From Bacillota bacterium (lineage in GTDB: Bacteria; Bacillota; Clostridia; Oscillospirales; Ruminococcaceae), in assembly GCA_023413185.1 (NCBI GenBank), contig JAEZQD010000066.1:1-31792 (forward strand): DNA of 31,792 nt, read 5' to 3'. Both the position numbers and the translations under genes were made by a program. This document shows, piece after piece, positions 31,370 to 31,792 of the stretch. The notes beneath the pieces are model-generated. The model saw only the letters and a list, made by a program, of their open reading frames with translations, was not told where the DNA came from and did no database searches. The stretch's first letter is position 1. Each line of letters starts with the position of its first letter.

Positions 31370-31792
31370 GTGGAGCTTTTTGGCTTGCTAAGCATTTTGA
31401 CTGCGTTGGGATTGTCATTCTACGCGTTAATTCAATACAAAAAAGGTCGGTTTGTTGCCTATGCGGCAGCGGGCGACGACAGCGATATTAAGATTGCAGG
31501 AGAAAAACCGCGCACCCAGAGCTCTTCGGAGGAGCTTGAACGCCTTGCGTCGCTTGTTAAGGCGCAGCACGATAACGGCAACATACAGCGTGCAAAACGT
31601 CTTGCGGTAGCGCTTGTAGATACTGTGTTTACCCATGATGTATTCACCGACGGTGTGACAGACCACTCTTTGGTATTGCAGATACGGTTGTTAATTACCT
31701 TTACGATTGACATCTGCATGGAAAACGGCTTACCAAACCCCGTTGTGGCGCAGACCGCACAAAATTTGTATTATGAGCAGATTACCCTGCGC
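31370..31792 (+). CDS. Hypothetical protein with N-terminal membrane helix, 3' end cut by window
   Basis: An open frame of 141 codons begins at a GTG (31370), with GGGGGAGA nine bases upstream, and runs off the window without a stop. It begins ELFGLLSILTALGLSFYALIQY, one membrane helix, followed by a basic turn, a polar linker (about 35-58) and a helical soluble region containing SSSEELERLASLVKAQ and AKRLAVALVDTVF. I do not recognise the family. It starts 26 bases after the TSCPD gene, so they may form one operon. Confidence 0.75.
   Translation, partial: MELFGLLSILTALGLSFYALIQYKKGRFVAYAAAGDDSDIKIAGEKPRTQSSSEELERLASLVKAQHDNGNIQRAKRLAVALVDTVFTHDVFTDGVTDHSLVLQIRLLITFTIDICMENGLPNPVVAQTAQNLYYEQITLR

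Overview
The window looks like a chromosomal segment of a low-to-mid GC Gram-positive anaerobe of the Clostridia, most likely near Oscillospiraceae. The signs are an FMN riboswitch in front of a ribU-like gene, a recD2-comF-mreB gene order, a single-chain PurL of about 1236 residues, an HPr-like protein without the catalytic His, a TIGR03905/TSCPD protein, strong purine-rich ribosome binding sites, consensus sigma-A promoters and T-tailed hairpin terminators. The species assignment is an inference; no marker gene settles it.

Layout. 1-350 (minus): start of a riboflavin transporter gene under an FMN riboswitch. 550-5046 (plus): small membrane protein, recD2 helicase, comF, mreB with its own promoter, then two terminators. 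5394-6567 (minus): an AT-richer patch with one YfjL-like membrane-anchored protein and, upstream on the same strand, two short broken reading frames. 6636-11741 (minus): mtaB (tRNA methylthiotransferase) followed by purL. 12108-17959 (plus): HPr-like protein, D-Ala-D-Ala carboxypeptidase, glucose-6-phosphate isomerase, small P-loop protein and M13 lipoprotein peptidase, mostly separate units with their own terminators. 18102: tRNA-Gly(GCC) behind a perfect consensus promoter. 18318-20912 (plus): SDR oxidoreductase, AIM24-family protein, LytTR response regulator. 20987-21955 (minus): CE7-type esterase. 22147-25519 (plus): lipoprotein, TetR regulator with a large operator, DUF1697 protein, flavodoxin-like reductase. 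25662-28315 (plus): complete NMT1/SsuABC-like ABC importer (ATPase, permease, binding lipoprotein). 28421-29593 (minus): iron-containing alcohol dehydrogenase. 30176-31792 (plus): PHP-domain phosphoesterase, TSCPD protein and a hypothetical protein running off the end.

The genes are mainly housekeeping (DNA repair, envelope, purine synthesis, tRNA modification, glycolysis) with small accessory units between them. I found no CRISPR array, prophage, insertion sequence, toxin-antitoxin pair or recognisable defence system, and no convincing new multigene system. The most interesting signals are regulatory: the 45-bp double operator of the TetR gene, a divergent mtaB/HPr promoter region with a terminator inside the mtaB leader, a 14-bp tandem repeat at the mreB start site, and a decayed gene patch at 6213-6567. 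All promoter, operator and terminator calls were made by eye.
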